Below are positions 7,289 to 16,647 of a stretch of 64,000 nucleotides of DNA, in pieces (within the stretch, counting starts at the first letter, position 1; every line of letters starts with the position of its first letter). A program made the translations under genes and the position numbers. The stretch spans positions 4,200,643 through 4,264,642 of the forward strand of contig NZ_CM001439.1 of NCBI RefSeq assembly GCF_000244955.1. The letters run 5' to 3'. Under the pieces are notes generated by a model. It searched no databases, was not told the origin of the DNA, and saw only the letters and a list, made by a program, of their open reading frames with translations. The stretch is from Saccharomonospora marina XMU15 (GTDB taxonomy: Bacteria > Actinomycetota > Actinomycetes > Mycobacteriales > Pseudonocardiaceae).

Positions 7289-7909
7289 GTGCAGCCCGGG
7301 TGGCCGGTCGTCGGCGTGGGTCCAGGTGGCCTCAGCCAGCAGCACGTCGGCTCCCTCGGCCAACTCGTCCAGTGCGGGGCACTCGCCGGTGTCACCGGTG
7401 TAGGCGAAGGTGCGTGCGCCGTCGGTCACGCGGACGCCGAACGACTCGGTGGGATGGGTCACCGGAACCGCGGTGACCTGGAACGGCCCGACCCGCAGCA
7501 CACCGTGGTGCAGGGCGTGGAACTCGAAGACGTCCGACAGGTCGGTCTCCAACCGCTCGGACTCGTGTGGCGCGTAGGCGTTGGCCAGCCGGGCGGGTGC
7601 CTGGCTCGGCGCGTAGACCGGGAGCCTGCGCTCGCGCGTGTCGAAAGGCGGCGCGGGATGGTAACGGCGCAGCACCGTCAGTGCGCTGAAGTCGGCGCAG
7701 TGGTCGGGATGCAGGTGCGAAAGCAGCAGCGCATCCAGTTCGAACGGATCGCGCACGGCCTGCAGTCGCGCCAGCGTGCCGTTGCCGAGATCGATGCCCA
7801 TCGTGAAGCCGCCCGCTTCGAGCAGGTAGCCCGAGGCCGCCCGGTCGGGGCCGGGAATGCTGCCGCAGCAGCCCAGGATCGTCACTCGCACGATCACACA
7901 CCCTGCCAT
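7121..7909 (-). CDS. Metallo-beta-lactamase-fold phosphodiesterase, Rv1339-like (probable cAMP phosphodiesterase)
   Basis: 262 residues from ATG 7909; GTG codons at 7897 and 7891 (giving VRVTILGCCGSIPGP) are plausible alternatives because no clear ribosome site distinguishes them. The metal motif SHLHPDHCAD supplies His65, His67, Asp69 and His70. TAVPVTHPTESFGVRV, YTGDTGECPALDEL and LLLTHVAPW give the remaining ligands. The order murI - this gene - rph - rdgB equals Rv1338-Rv1341 of M. tuberculosis, where Rv1339 has been reported to hydrolyse cAMP. Its 3' end overlaps the plus-strand YbhN-like frame by 168 bp. Confidence 0.85.
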   Translation of the reverse strand: MAGCVIVRVTILGCCGSIPGPDRAASGYLLEAGGFTMGIDLGNGTLARLQAVRDPFELDALLLSHLHPDHCADFSALTVLRRYHPAPPFDTRERRLPVYAPSQAPARLANAYAPHESERLETDLSDVFEFHALHHGVLRVGPFQVTAVPVTHPTESFGVRVTDGARTFAYTGDTGECPALDELAEGADVLLAEATWTHADDRPPGLHLSGRQAGELAARARVGRLLLTHVAPWTDGEAVLREARSRYDGPVRLVEQGAVYDI

Positions 7910-7931
7910 GACGGCCGGGCGGATGCCCGCA

Positions 7932-8726
7932 TCAGGTGGCCGTCAGCACTCCCGCGCCGATACCCATGAACCGGTGCGCCAGCCGGATGAACGGTTCCCG
8001 CTCGCCCGTGCAGAGGAACTCGTGCGCCGGTGGCTCCGCGTGTTCTGCGAGCAGATCCTGCTCGGTGAGCACGCGCACCACGTCCTTGGCGGTCTCTTCC
8101 GCGCTGGACACCAGGGTCACCTCCGGCCCCATCACGATCTGGAGCACCCCGGTGAGCAGTGGGTAGTGCGTGCAGCCGAGGATCAGCGTGTCCACCCCGG
8201 CACGCGACAGCGGCTCCAGGTAGCCCTGCGCGAGGCCGAGCACCTGGCGGCCCGAGGTGATGCCCCGCTCGACGAAGTCGACGAACCGTGGGCAGGCGAC
8301 GCTGCTCAGCCGCACCCGCGTGGCGCCCGCGAAGGCGTCGTCGTAGGCGCGCGAGCGGACGGTGCCCTCCGTGCCGATCAATCCGATGCGCCCGTTGTGT
8401 GTGGCGGCCGCCGCGCGCCGCACTGCGGGCAGCACGACCTCGATGACCGGGATGTCGTAGCGCTCCCTCGCATCGCGCAGGCTCGCCGCGGATGCGGTGT
8501 TGCAGGCGATCACCAGTGCCTTGACGCCGTCGGCGACGAGACCGTCCAGTGCGGCAAGGGTGAGCTCGCGCACTCGTGCGATGGGCAGCGGCCCGTAGGG
8601 GGCGTTGCGGGTGTCACCGAGGTAGCGCAGGCGTTCGCCGGGAAGCTGATCGGCGATGGCGCGCGCGACAGTCAGCCCACCGACACCGGAGTCGAAGATC
8701 CCGATCGGGGCATCGGCATGCGTCAC
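7932..8726 (-). CDS. murI: Glutamate racemase
   Basis: 264 residues from GTG 8726, overlapping the rhomboid stop as GTGA. It makes D-glutamate for peptidoglycan. [13 protein letters not shown] binds substrate (Asp12, Ser13). The two catalytic cysteines are Cys75 in VIACNTAS and Cys185 in [20 protein letters not shown] is the conserved second loop. Length and motifs are normal. It is the second gene of the run rhomboid-murI-Rv1339-like-rph-rdgB, most of whose junctions overlap by 4 nt, indicating one transcript. Confidence 0.96.
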   Translation of the reverse strand: MTHADAPIGIFDSGVGGLTVARAIADQLPGERLRYLGDTRNAPYGPLPIARVRELTLAALDGLVADGVKALVIACNTASAASLRDARERYDIPVIEVVLPAVRRAAAATHNGRIGLIGTEGTVRSRAYDDAFAGATRVRLSSVACPRFVDFVERGITSGRQVLGLAQGYLEPLSRAGVDTLILGCTHYPLLTGVLQIVMGPEVTLVSSAEETAKDVVRVLTEQDLLAEHAEPPAHEFLCTGEREPFIRLAHRFMGIGAGVLTAT

Positions 8727-9373
8727 GCCCCGAGGGTACCGGGCGGTTTCGCGGCCCTGGCACGGTCGGCACGCGCCACGACCCAAGCCGCGAGCACCCC
8801 GCCGAGCGCCCCGAACAGGTGGCCCTGCCAGGAGATCGCCGGATTGCCGGGCAGGATGCCCCACAGCATCCCGCCCCAGCCGAACAGCAGCACGGCGGCC
8901 ACCACCAGTTGGGCAGCGCTGCGGTTGAAGATCCCGCGTACGAGCAGGAACGCCAGCCAGCCGAAGGCCAGACCGGAGGCGCCCACCGTCACCACACCCG
9001 GCGGGGCCGTCAGCCACACACCGAGCCCCGCGACGAGCCAGATCGTGGCCGTGACCGCCACCCACTGCGCGATACCGCCCGCCATCGCGAGGAAGGCGAA
9101 CACCAGCACGGGCACGGTGTTGGCGAACAGATGCGGCCAGCCCGCGTGCAGCACCGGCGCCCACGCGATGCCGTCGAGTCCTGCCAGCGACCTCGCGTGG
9201 ATACCGGCGAGGTCGAGCTGCGCGGGCAGCAGCACGTCGACGAGTTCCACCAGGTAGAGCAGCATCGTGAACGCCAACGCGACAACGCCCGCCGCCAGCG
9301 GCTTCGGCGGCAGCACCCGCTTGGCGGGGCTCTGCCTCGGGCGCGAGGGAACTGGTTGCGGCTGCGTGCTCAC
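8723..9373 (-). CDS. Rhomboid-family intramembrane serine protease (Rv1337-like)
   Basis: 216 residues, GTG start, six predicted membrane helices. The [17 protein letters not shown] loop near residue 76 is the rhomboid L1/TM2 His-Asn region. The catalytic Ser133 lies in [13 protein letters not shown] and the catalytic His185 in [12 protein letters not shown]. The enzyme cleaves transmembrane substrates within the bilayer; targets in this group are unknown. It overlaps murI by 4 nt, as in mycobacteria. The basic Pro/Arg N-terminus is cytosolic. Confidence 0.92.
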   Translation of the reverse strand: MSTQPQPVPSRPRQSPAKRVLPPKPLAAGVVALAFTMLLYLVELVDVLLPAQLDLAGIHARSLAGLDGIAWAPVLHAGWPHLFANTVPVLVFAFLAMAGGIAQWVAVTATIWLVAGLGVWLTAPPGVVTVGASGLAFGWLAFLLVRGIFNRSAAQLVVAAVLLFGWGGMLWGILPGNPAISWQGHLFGALGGVLAAWVVARADRARAAKPPGTLGA

Positions 9374-9522
9374 GTGCTCCAGGCTACGTCCGCTGCCGCA
9401 GGGCCACCTCGGGAGAAATCCCTGAGATCACCGGGCGGGCGTGGCCGCGGTGCCGAGCTGTTTGCACGCTGTTGTCATCGCGCGTACGCGGTGGAAACGT
9501 CGGCCCGGTTGGCTCGATCGGT

Positions 9523-9885
9523 ATGACGAGCAGCTACGAGCAGATCGGTGGCCAGGAAGCACTCATCGCCGTCGTGGACGACTTCTACGAGCGGGTCCTC
9601 GCCGACCCGCAGCTGGCGGGGTTCTTCACGGGGTCGAACATGTCGCGGTTGAAGGGCAAGCAGGTGGAGTTCTTCGCGCAGGCGCTCGGCGGTCCCGCCG
9701 AGTACAGCGGGCTGTCGATGAAGGACGCCCACCGGGGCAGGGGGATCGGTCAGCAGCAGTTCGACCTGGTGGCGAAGTACCTGAGCGAATCGCTGCTGGC
9801 GGCCGGGGTTCCCAGCGACACCGTGGACGCGATCATCGGCGCGGTGGCACCGCTTTCGGGCGACATCGTGTCACCGTCGGCCTGA
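9523..9885 (+). CDS. glbN: Group I truncated hemoglobin (HbN-like)
   Basis: 120 residues. [24 protein letters not shown] contains the pre-A/A helix and Tyr22 at the B10 position. FF(34-35) supplies the CD1 Phe, and MKDAHRG supplies the proximal F8 His70. A B10 Tyr fits the HbN class, which converts NO and O2 to nitrate. The ATG was chosen because it matches the family N-terminus; there is no obvious Shine-Dalgarno sequence, and an upstream in-frame start at 9472 would add 17 unconserved residues. It converges on cysM across 35 bp. Confidence 0.9.
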   Translation: MTSSYEQIGGQEALIAVVDDFYERVLADPQLAGFFTGSNMSRLKGKQVEFFAQALGGPAEYSGLSMKDAHRGRGIGQQQFDLVAKYLSESLLAAGVPSDTVDAIIGAVAPLSGDIVSPSA

Positions 9886-9920
9886 GCACTGCTCCCCTCG
9901 CGGCGGGGCGGCCGGTGGGC

Positions 9921-10880
<960 letters not shown>

Positions 10881-10908
10881 CTATCGTCTCGGGTTCGCGC
10901 CGACGACG

Positions 10909-11187
10909 TCAGCGCGCCCCGCCCGCCACGGCAGGCAGGATGGTCACGGTGTCGCCGTCGGAGACTTCCGCGTCGAGCCCGCCCGCGAAGCGCACGTCCT
11001 CGTCGTTGACGTAAACGTTGACGAAACGGTGCAGCTTCTCGTCCTTGACCAGGCGCTCCTTGAGGCCGCCGTGCTTGGCCTCCAGGTCGTCGATCACCTC
11101 CGCCACCGTCTTGCCCGACGCCTCGACGGACTTCTCGCCGCCGGTGTGCGTACGCAGGATGGTGGGGATGGAGACGGTCACGGGCAT
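10909..11187 (-). CDS. cysO: Sulfur-carrier protein CysO with two residues after the Gly-Gly
   Basis: 92 residues of ubiquitin/MoaD fold, ATG with GGAGGT 6 nt upstream. VSIPTILRTHTGG, FVNVYVNDEDVRF and DTVTILPAVAGG match mycobacterial CysO closely. The chain does not end at the di-glycine that must be adenylated and thiocarboxylated; codons for Ala-Arg follow before TGA. The tail would have to be removed, and the adjacent JAMM peptidase Mec is the obvious candidate, as for the QbsE-type carriers that need processing. Role: activated sulfur donor for CysM. Confidence 0.95.
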   Translation of the reverse strand: MPVTVSIPTILRTHTGGEKSVEASGKTVAEVIDDLEAKHGGLKERLVKDEKLHRFVNVYVNDEDVRFAGGLDAEVSDGDTVTILPAVAGGAR

Positions 11188-11256
11188 GGGTTACCTCCAC
11201 TCGGATCTACGACAGGATGAGACGTTCGGGTGGGCCACGGTATTCCCACCGGTAGC

Positions 11257-11721
11257 TCAGGCGTCGGGTACGTCGTCGCTGCCGGTGTTGGCGAACATGT
11301 ACGACTCGACGACCTCGACCGGCTCCTCGGTCACCTCGCCGTCCACGATGCGGTACGAGCGCAGCTCGTAGTCCTCGGGGTCGCGGGTCGAGACCAGCAC
11401 GTAGTGCGCGAACGGCTCCTGCGCCAACTTGATGTCGGTGCGCGAGGGGTAGGCCTCGGTGGCGGTGTGCGAGTGGTAGATCACGACGGGCTTCTCGTCG
11501 TTCGCGTCCATCTCGCGGTAGAGCCTGAGCAGGTCGCCGGAGTCGAACTCGTAGAACGTGGGCGAGCGGGCGGCGTTGACCATGGGCACGAAGCGCTCTG
11601 GCCGGTCGGTTCCGTCGTCAGGGCCCGCGATGACGCCGCACGCCTCGTCCGGATGATCTCGGCGGGCATGAGCGACGATCGCGTCCACGAGGTCACGGCG
11701 GATCCGAAGCACGATAGACAT
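11257..11721 (-). CDS. mec: Mec, JAMM-family metalloprotease acting on CysO
   Basis: 154 residues from ATG 11721 (MSIVLRI...). Upstream in-frame starts only add unconserved sequence. The JAMM zinc motif is complete: Glu26 in HPDEACGVIAG, then HSHTATEAYPSRTD with His83, His85, Ser93 and Asp96 in exact HxHx7SxxD spacing. The enzyme hydrolyses the CysO-cysteine adduct to free cysteine and regenerates CysO. Gap to cysO is 69 bp. The ribosome site is weak. Confidence 0.94.
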   Translation of the reverse strand: MSIVLRIRRDLVDAIVAHARRDHPDEACGVIAGPDDGTDRPERFVPMVNAARSPTFYEFDSGDLLRLYREMDANDEKPVVIYHSHTATEAYPSRTDIKLAQEPFAHYVLVSTRDPEDYELRSYRIVDGEVTEEPVEVVESYMFANTGSDDVPDA

Positions 11722-11777
11722 CTTACGTGTTGGACAGCTCACGTTCACACCGTGAGACGAACCACTCGATGGCGGCG

Positions 11778-12830
11778 TCACGGTCGCGCGTCGAACACCT
11801 CGGGCCACACGTCACGGTAGGCGGCGAGACCGGGAACCGACGCCGCGGCCAGCACGCCGTGCACCATCGCGCGGGCGAACACCCGCGCCGCGGCCGCGGC
11901 CAGCCGGTCGAGCACGGCGGCCCTACCCACGTCCCCGATGGGGCCCTGCCGCACCGGCAACTCCCGAGCCCCGGTCGCCAGTGCGAACACGGTGTCGCCG
12001 TCGAACATCGTGTGCGCCGGTCGTACCACCCTGGCCAGCCCGTCCTGCGCGGCGACCGCGAGACGGCGGCACTGCGCCTTGGACAGGTCCGCGTCGACGG
12101 CCACCACGCCGATCGTGGTGTTGAGGTCGGTGCCACCGGCCTCGGTCTCTGCGGGCCTGCCCGGCCAGGACGGCACGCCGAACTCCCCGGCGACCTCGTG
12201 GTCGGCGGCGTAGGGCTCACCGCTGTCGAGGCGCACCGCCTCGCCGGAGGCGTTGACCACGGCCAGCGCGCCCACGACGAACTCGTCCACCCGCTCGCTC
12301 GCGGTGCCGATCCCGCCTTTGAGTGAGCCCACCTGCGCGCCGGTTCCGGCGCCGACCGTGCCCTGCGCGACAGGGCCACCGGCAGAGGCCTCGCAGGCGG
12401 CGTAGCCGAACGAGGCGTCCGGGGTGTTGCCCCAGTCGCTGCGTGGCAGGTCGAAGATCACCGCGGCCGGGACGATCGGCACGACCTCGTGCGGCTGCGA
12501 GCCGACGGGGAAGCCGAGGTTGCGCTCACCGAGCCAGCGCACGACCCCGTCGGCCGCGGCCAGCCCGTACGCGCTGCCGCCGGAGAAGCAGATGGCGTTG
12601 ACCCGCTGCACCAGGTTCTCCGGCTCCAGCAGGTTGGTCTCCCTCGTGCCGGGAGCCCCGCCGCGCTGGTCCACAGCGCCGACCGCGCCGTCGGGCACCA
12701 GTACCACGGTCGTGCCGGTGGCCCAGCCCGTCTCGAGCCGCTCGTGGTGCCCCACCAGCACACCAGGCACATCGGTGATGGCGTTGCCGGTGCCTGCACC
12801 GACCGTTTCGGAGTCGTTGCTCGACATCAT
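11778..12830 (-). CDS. P1-family (DmpA-like) aminopeptidase, Rv1333-like
   Basis: 350 residues, start ATG 12830 overlapping the DUF2017 stop as ATGA. GNAITDVPGVLVGHH is the N-terminal beta motif, and NAICFSGGSAYGLAAADGVVRWL plus GAGTGAQVGSLKGGIG are substrate-pocket loops. GGTDLNTTIGVVAVDADL contains the expected N-terminal-nucleophile self-cleavage site (Asn-Thr). P1 enzymes hydrolyse N-terminal residues or beta-peptides after autoprocessing. The order clpS-DUF2017-P1-mec-cysO-cysM equals Rv1331-Rv1336. Physiological substrate unknown. Confidence 0.9.
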   Translation of the reverse strand: MMSSNDSETVGAGTGNAITDVPGVLVGHHERLETGWATGTTVVLVPDGAVGAVDQRGGAPGTRETNLLEPENLVQRVNAICFSGGSAYGLAAADGVVRWLGERNLGFPVGSQPHEVVPIVPAAVIFDLPRSDWGNTPDASFGYAACEASAGGPVAQGTVGAGTGAQVGSLKGGIGTASERVDEFVVGALAVVNASGEAVRLDSGEPYAADHEVAGEFGVPSWPGRPAETEAGGTDLNTTIGVVAVDADLSKAQCRRLAVAAQDGLARVVRPAHTMFDGDTVFALATGARELPVRQGPIGDVGRAAVLDRLAAAAARVFARAMVHGVLAAASVPGLAAYRDVWPEVFDARP

Positions 12831-13384
12831 TCGGCCAGCGCCTGGACGAGGCTTTCCTGCACCCAGGTCAACCAGTGGTAAACGCCCAGATGCGGCGAGC
12901 GGGGGTCCTCCTCGGGAAGCTCGTCGGGCATGTCCTCGGTGACGTCCAGCGCCGTGCCGAGCGCGATGCGGACGTCGTTGAGGGCGGACAGCCACGCGTC
13001 TGCCTGCTCCGGGCTCAGCCGTACCTCGCCGCCATCGGGCGGCAGGGTTTGCATCACCACGGCCGCGACACCCACCTTGGCCTCCAGCACCTCGGGTTCG
13101 TGCAGCGAGCGAAGCGCGGCGGCGGAGTCGAGTTCCTCCTTGCTCGGGTTGTCCGGGTCCAGCCGGTGGAAGTCCGGCAACAACCGCCCGAGCACGGGGT
13201 CGTCCGGCCCCTCGGACGGCCCGGTGCGGATACCGGTGAGCTCGGACAACTCGTCCTGCGGTGCCTCCTCCGCTCGGGCCCGCAACATGTCCTCGACCTG
13301 GCTGACCAGGCCACGCACGACCGCGGCCTCCTGCTGCTCGAACCCGGCGAGCACGTTGTCGCCCTTGCGGCGCCAGCCCCTCAC
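12827..13384 (-). CDS. DUF2017 family protein (Rv1332-like)
   Basis: 185 residues from GTG 13384, overlapping the clpS stop as GTGA; its own stop overlaps the next start as ATGA, so it is translationally coupled on both sides. The protein is acidic and mostly helical. It opens [20 protein letters not shown] and ends [20 protein letters not shown], both typical of the actinobacterial DUF2017 family that always follows clpS. No catalytic motif is visible and function is unknown; conserved linkage suggests a role with the ClpS/ClpC adaptor system. Confidence 0.88.
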   Translation of the reverse strand: MRGWRRKGDNVLAGFEQQEAAVVRGLVSQVEDMLRARAEEAPQDELSELTGIRTGPSEGPDDPVLGRLLPDFHRLDPDNPSKEELDSAAALRSLHEPEVLEAKVGVAAVVMQTLPPDGGEVRLSPEQADAWLSALNDVRIALGTALDVTEDMPDELPEEDPRSPHLGVYHWLTWVQESLVQALAE

Positions 13385-13665
13385 GGCTGTTCCATGGTTG
13401 CCCACAGGCCGGCCGCGTGGAGTTTCGCGACGTCGCCTTCGACCTTTTCCTTGCTGCCCGAGGACACGACCGCCCTTCCCTTGTGGTGAACGTCGAGCAT
13501 GAGCTTGGTGGCGTGATCTCTGCTGTACCCGAAGATTTTCTGGAACACGTAGGTCACGTACGACATCAGGTTCACCGGGTCGTTCCAGACGATGGTCTGC
13601 CACGGTCTGTCCTCGGAACCCTGATCCGCACCGAGAGTCTGTTCGGCCTCGACAGGCGTGGTCAT
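13381..13665 (-). CDS. clpS: ATP-dependent Clp protease adaptor ClpS
   Basis: 94 residues. After an acidic, flexible N-terminus (about 20 residues that contact Clp) comes [21 protein letters not shown], the N-degron pocket with the signature Asn-Asp and helix 1. [19 protein letters not shown] and [17 protein letters not shown] complete the core. ClpS delivers proteins with bulky N-terminal residues to ClpCP/ClpAP. It is divergent from pncB, with 73 bp between the starts. Confidence 0.95.
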   Translation of the reverse strand: MTTPVEAEQTLGADQGSEDRPWQTIVWNDPVNLMSYVTYVFQKIFGYSRDHATKLMLDVHHKGRAVVSSGSKEKVEGDVAKLHAAGLWATMEQP

Positions 13666-13726
13666 GACTCCATGGTGTCACGGTGTCGACAGGGAGTGCG
13701 CCACCAGGTCTGGCCGTACGAGTGAA

Positions 13727-13732
13727 TAGGCT
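13727..13732 (+). promoter_or_regulatory. -10 box for a leaderless pncB transcript
   Basis: TAGGCT ends 6 nt before the pncB ATG at 13739; no ribosome site lies between them. The context TAGGCTTCCG matches the one before bcp (TAGGCTTTCG). Confidence 0.5.
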
Positions 13733-13738
13733 TCCGCT

Positions 13739-15034
13739 ATGTCCACCTCGGCGAGCGACACCAGCACCGCGCTGTTCACCGACCACTACGAACTCACCAT
13801 GTTGGGTAGCGCGCTGAGCGACGGAACGGGTGAACGTGACTGCGTGTTCGAGGTGTTCGCGCGCAGGCTGCCCTCGGGGCGGCGCTACGGCGTGGTCGCA
13901 GGCACGGCGCGCGTGCTGGACGCGATCGCCGACTTCCGGTTCACCGAAGCGGAACTGGAACAACTGCGGGCGACGGCCGTCGTCGACGCCGAGACCCTCG
14001 ACTGGCTCTCGGGGTACCGGTTCACCGGTGATGTGGACGGCTACCCGGAGGGGGAGCTCTACTTTCCTGGTTCGCCGATCCTCACCGTGCGCGGCAGTTT
14101 CGCCGAATGTGTGCTGCTGGAGACGATCGCGCTGTCGATCCTGAACCACGACAGCGCGGTCGCCTCCGCCGCCGCCAGGATGTCCGGCGCCGCCAACGGC
14201 AGGCCGATCATCGAGATGGGCGGAAGGCGCACCCACGAGCAGGCGGCGGTCGCCGCGGCACGCGCGGCCTACCTCGGTGGCTTCGCCACCACCTCGAACC
14301 TGGAAGCCGGTCGCCGCTACGGGATCAGCACGCGAGGCACGGTCGCGCACGCGTTCATGCTGTTGCACGACACCGAGGAAGCCGCGTTCCGCGCGCAGGT
14401 GGAGAAACTGGGTGCGGACACGACGCTGCTGGTGGACACCTACGACATCACGGCGGGCATCGAAACGGCCGTGCGGGTGGCCGGGCCCGAACTGGGCGCG
14501 ATCCGCATCGACTCCGGTGATGTCGGTGTGCTCGCGCGCAAGGCCAGGGAGCAACTCGACATGCTGGGCGCGAAGGACACGCGCATCGTGGTGTCGGGTG
14601 ACCTCGACGAGCACGCGATCGCGGCGCTGCGTGCCGAACCGGTCGACGCCTACGGGGTGGGCACGTCGGTGGTCACCGGCTCGGGTGCGCCCACGGCCGG
14701 AATGGTGTACAAGCTGGTCGAGGTCGGCGGAAGGCCGGTCGCCAAGCGAAGCGAGCACAAGGCGTCGCGGGGCGGACGCAAGGCGGCACTGCGCAGGCAC
14801 AAACCCACGGGCACCGCACTGGAGGAAGTCGTTTACCCGACCGCAAACCCGCCCCAGGTGGGTCCTTACGACCGTGATCTGCACATCCCGCTGCTTCGTG
14901 GTGGACAACCGGTACCGGATCTGCCCACCCTGGAGGACGGGAGGCAACGGTTGCGCCGCGCGCTGGTGAGCCTTCCGTGGGAAGGGCTCAAACTCTCCAG
15001 CGGCGATCCGGCGATACCCACCACCTTCACCTGA
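13739..15034 (+). CDS. pncB: Nicotinate phosphoribosyltransferase
   Basis: 431 residues. TDHYELTMLGSAL is the N-terminal substrate segment, GGRRTHEQAAVAAARAAYLGGF is the conserved Arg/His loop, FMLLHDTEE and LLVDTYDI follow, and IRIDSGDVG closes the phosphoribosyl site. It condenses nicotinate with PRPP to NaMN in the Preiss-Handler salvage route. It begins the plus-strand operon pncB-pncA-pfkB-like: PncA makes the nicotinate PncB uses. In M. tuberculosis pncB1 also lies beside clpS and dinG. Confidence 0.95.
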   Translation: MSTSASDTSTALFTDHYELTMLGSALSDGTGERDCVFEVFARRLPSGRRYGVVAGTARVLDAIADFRFTEAELEQLRATAVVDAETLDWLSGYRFTGDVDGYPEGELYFPGSPILTVRGSFAECVLLETIALSILNHDSAVASAAARMSGAANGRPIIEMGGRRTHEQAAVAAARAAYLGGFATTSNLEAGRRYGISTRGTVAHAFMLLHDTEEAAFRAQVEKLGADTTLLVDTYDITAGIETAVRVAGPELGAIRIDSGDVGVLARKAREQLDMLGAKDTRIVVSGDLDEHAIAALRAEPVDAYGVGTSVVTGSGAPTAGMVYKLVEVGGRPVAKRSEHKASRGGRKAALRRHKPTGTALEEVVYPTANPPQVGPYDRDLHIPLLRGGQPVPDLPTLEDGRQRLRRALVSLPWEGLKLSSGDPAIPTTFT

Positions 15035-15068
15035 TCCGACAACGCAACCGTCGATACCGGAGGACATC

Positions 15069-15641
15069 ATGGCTACCGCGCTGATCGTCGTCGACGTGCA
15101 GAACGACTTCTGCGAGGGCGGCTCGCTGGCGGTGAGCGGGGGCGCCGCGGTCGCCGGTGACATCTCGCGGTACCTGCGCGAGGGTGACTACGACCATGTC
15201 GTGGCGACCAGGGACTACCACATCGATCCCGGCGAGCACTTCCACCACGAACCGGACTTCGTACGGTCGTGGCCGAGGCATTGCGAGGCAGGCACCGCGG
15301 GCGCGGCATTCCATCCCGAGCTGGACGTAGCGCCGATCAACGCGGTGTTCTCCAAGGGCCAGTACAGCCACGGCTACTCCGGTTTCGAGGGCGAGACCGA
15401 GGGCGGAGTGCGGCTGGCCGACTGGCTTTCCGAACGCGATGTCACCGATGTGGACGTCGTCGGGATCGCCACCGATCACTGTGTCCGGGCCACCGCTCTG
15501 GACGCCGCGAAAGCCGGTTTCCGGGTGCGCGTGCTCGCCGACCTGACGGCAGGCGTTTCGCGTTCCACTGTGGACTCGGCGCTGGCGCAGCTGCGGGACG
15601 GCGGGGTCACCGTGACCGGAGCACCGAGGGTGGCTTCGTGA
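15069..15641 (+). CDS. pncA: Nicotinamidase/pyrazinamidase
   Basis: 190 residues with GGAGG before the ATG. The catalytic triad is Asp9 (ALIVVDVQNDFCEGGSL), Lys96 (FSKGQYSHGYSGFEG) and Cys138 (GIATDHCVRATALDA). Metal ligands are in DYHIDPGEHFHH and WPRHC. The enzyme deamidates nicotinamide to nicotinate, and in related bacteria activates pyrazinamide. It is 34 bp after pncB and overlaps the kinase start by 4 nt (GTGA). Confidence 0.96.
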   Translation: MATALIVVDVQNDFCEGGSLAVSGGAAVAGDISRYLREGDYDHVVATRDYHIDPGEHFHHEPDFVRSWPRHCEAGTAGAAFHPELDVAPINAVFSKGQYSHGYSGFEGETEGGVRLADWLSERDVTDVDVVGIATDHCVRATALDAAKAGFRVRVLADLTAGVSRSTVDSALAQLRDGGVTVTGAPRVAS

Positions 15642-16582
15642 CACGTCGCGGGCTGGTGACCTTCGGCGAGAGCCTCGCGGTGTTCAGCACCCAGTCGGGC
15701 AAGCTTCGGCATGCCGGCAGCGTCGACGTCGGCATCGCGGGGTCGGAGGCGATCGTCGCGATCGGAGTCGCGAGGCTCGGTGTCCCCGCGTCGTGGGCGG
15801 GCAGGGTCGGCGCCGACGAGCCCGGCGCGCTGGTGCTGCTGCGGTTGCGGGACGAGGGTGTGGACACCTCGGCGGCCATGACCGACCAGCACGCACCGAC
15901 CGGGCTGATGCTCAAGGACTTCCGCACCACCGACGCGACACGCTGCGCCTACTACCGCAACGGCAGCGCGGGAACGCGGTTGTGCCCCGAGGACATTCCC
16001 GAGGACCGCATCCGGCAGGCGGGCGTGCTGCACCTGAGCGGGCTGACGCCGAGCCTGTCGGACACGGCCGCGAAGGCCGTGCTCGCGGCCGTCGAGGTGG
16101 CGCGCGAGGAAGGCGTTCCGGTGTCGTTCGACGTGAACTACCGCAACGCGCTGTGGGAACCGCAGGAGGCCACCGGCGTGCTGCTGGACCTGGTGAGCAG
16201 AGCCGACATCGTGTTCGCGAGCGTCGACGAGGCAGCGCCGCTCGGGTTCACCGGTGAGCCGGTGCGGCCGGAGCAGCTGCTGGCCTACCTCGCCGAACTC
16301 GGCCCGGAGCAGGTGATCGTGAAGCTGGGCCCGCGCGGCGCGCTCGCCGAACTACACGGCTGCCGCTACGACGTGCCCACCTACCCGGTTCGTGCGATCG
16401 ATTCCGAGGGCGCCGACGACGCCTTCGTCGCGGGCTACCTCGCCGACTTCCTCGCGGGCGCCCCACCCGATCGCCGGGTACGCACAGCCGCCGCGTGCCG
16501 TGCGTTCGCGGTGTCGGTGCACGGTGACTGGGAGGGGCTGCCCGACCGCGAGGAGTTGAAGCAGCTCGCTCGCGCCCGCTGA
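15638..16582 (+). CDS. PfkB-family sugar-kinase-like protein with altered signature residues
   Basis: 314 residues from GTG 15638, translationally coupled to pncA. Overall it resembles 2-keto-3-deoxygluconate kinases (LVTFGESLAVF, SFDVNYRNALW, VIVKLGPRGA). Two PfkB signatures are changed: the N-terminal Gly-Gly...Asn segment reads AGSEAIVAIGVARLG, with Ile where Asn is usual, and the ATP/anion-hole motif DTxGAGDxF reads DSEGADDAF, with Asp in place of the second Gly. The catalytic Asp of GxxD remains. It may phosphorylate an unusual substrate, perhaps a riboside in NAD salvage given its neighbours, or be catalytically impaired. Confidence 0.8.
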   Translation: MTRRGLVTFGESLAVFSTQSGKLRHAGSVDVGIAGSEAIVAIGVARLGVPASWAGRVGADEPGALVLLRLRDEGVDTSAAMTDQHAPTGLMLKDFRTTDATRCAYYRNGSAGTRLCPEDIPEDRIRQAGVLHLSGLTPSLSDTAAKAVLAAVEVAREEGVPVSFDVNYRNALWEPQEATGVLLDLVSRADIVFASVDEAAPLGFTGEPVRPEQLLAYLAELGPEQVIVKLGPRGALAELHGCRYDVPTYPVRAIDSEGADDAFVAGYLADFLAGAPPDRRVRTAAACRAFAVSVHGDWEGLPDREELKQLARAR

Positions 16583-16603
16583 CCCGCCGCGTGGCGGGTC
16601 AGC
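16578..16603. terminator. Bidirectional terminator-like hairpin after pfkB
   Basis: An 11-bp perfect stem, GCTGACCCGCC paired with GGCGGGTCAGC, around a GCGT loop. The left arm contains the pfkB stop codon. It faces the convergent phosphodiesterase gene. No T tract. Confidence 0.65.
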
Positions 16604-16647
16604 GGGGCTCCACGACACCGCACCGCCGTGGCGTTCCGCGGGCCCGG

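Noticed and set aside
12827-15163. A 778-codon open frame on the minus strand spanning pncB
   Set aside because: Only its last 185 codons form the DUF2017 gene; the rest is the shadow of pncB and pncA, which have full family motifs.
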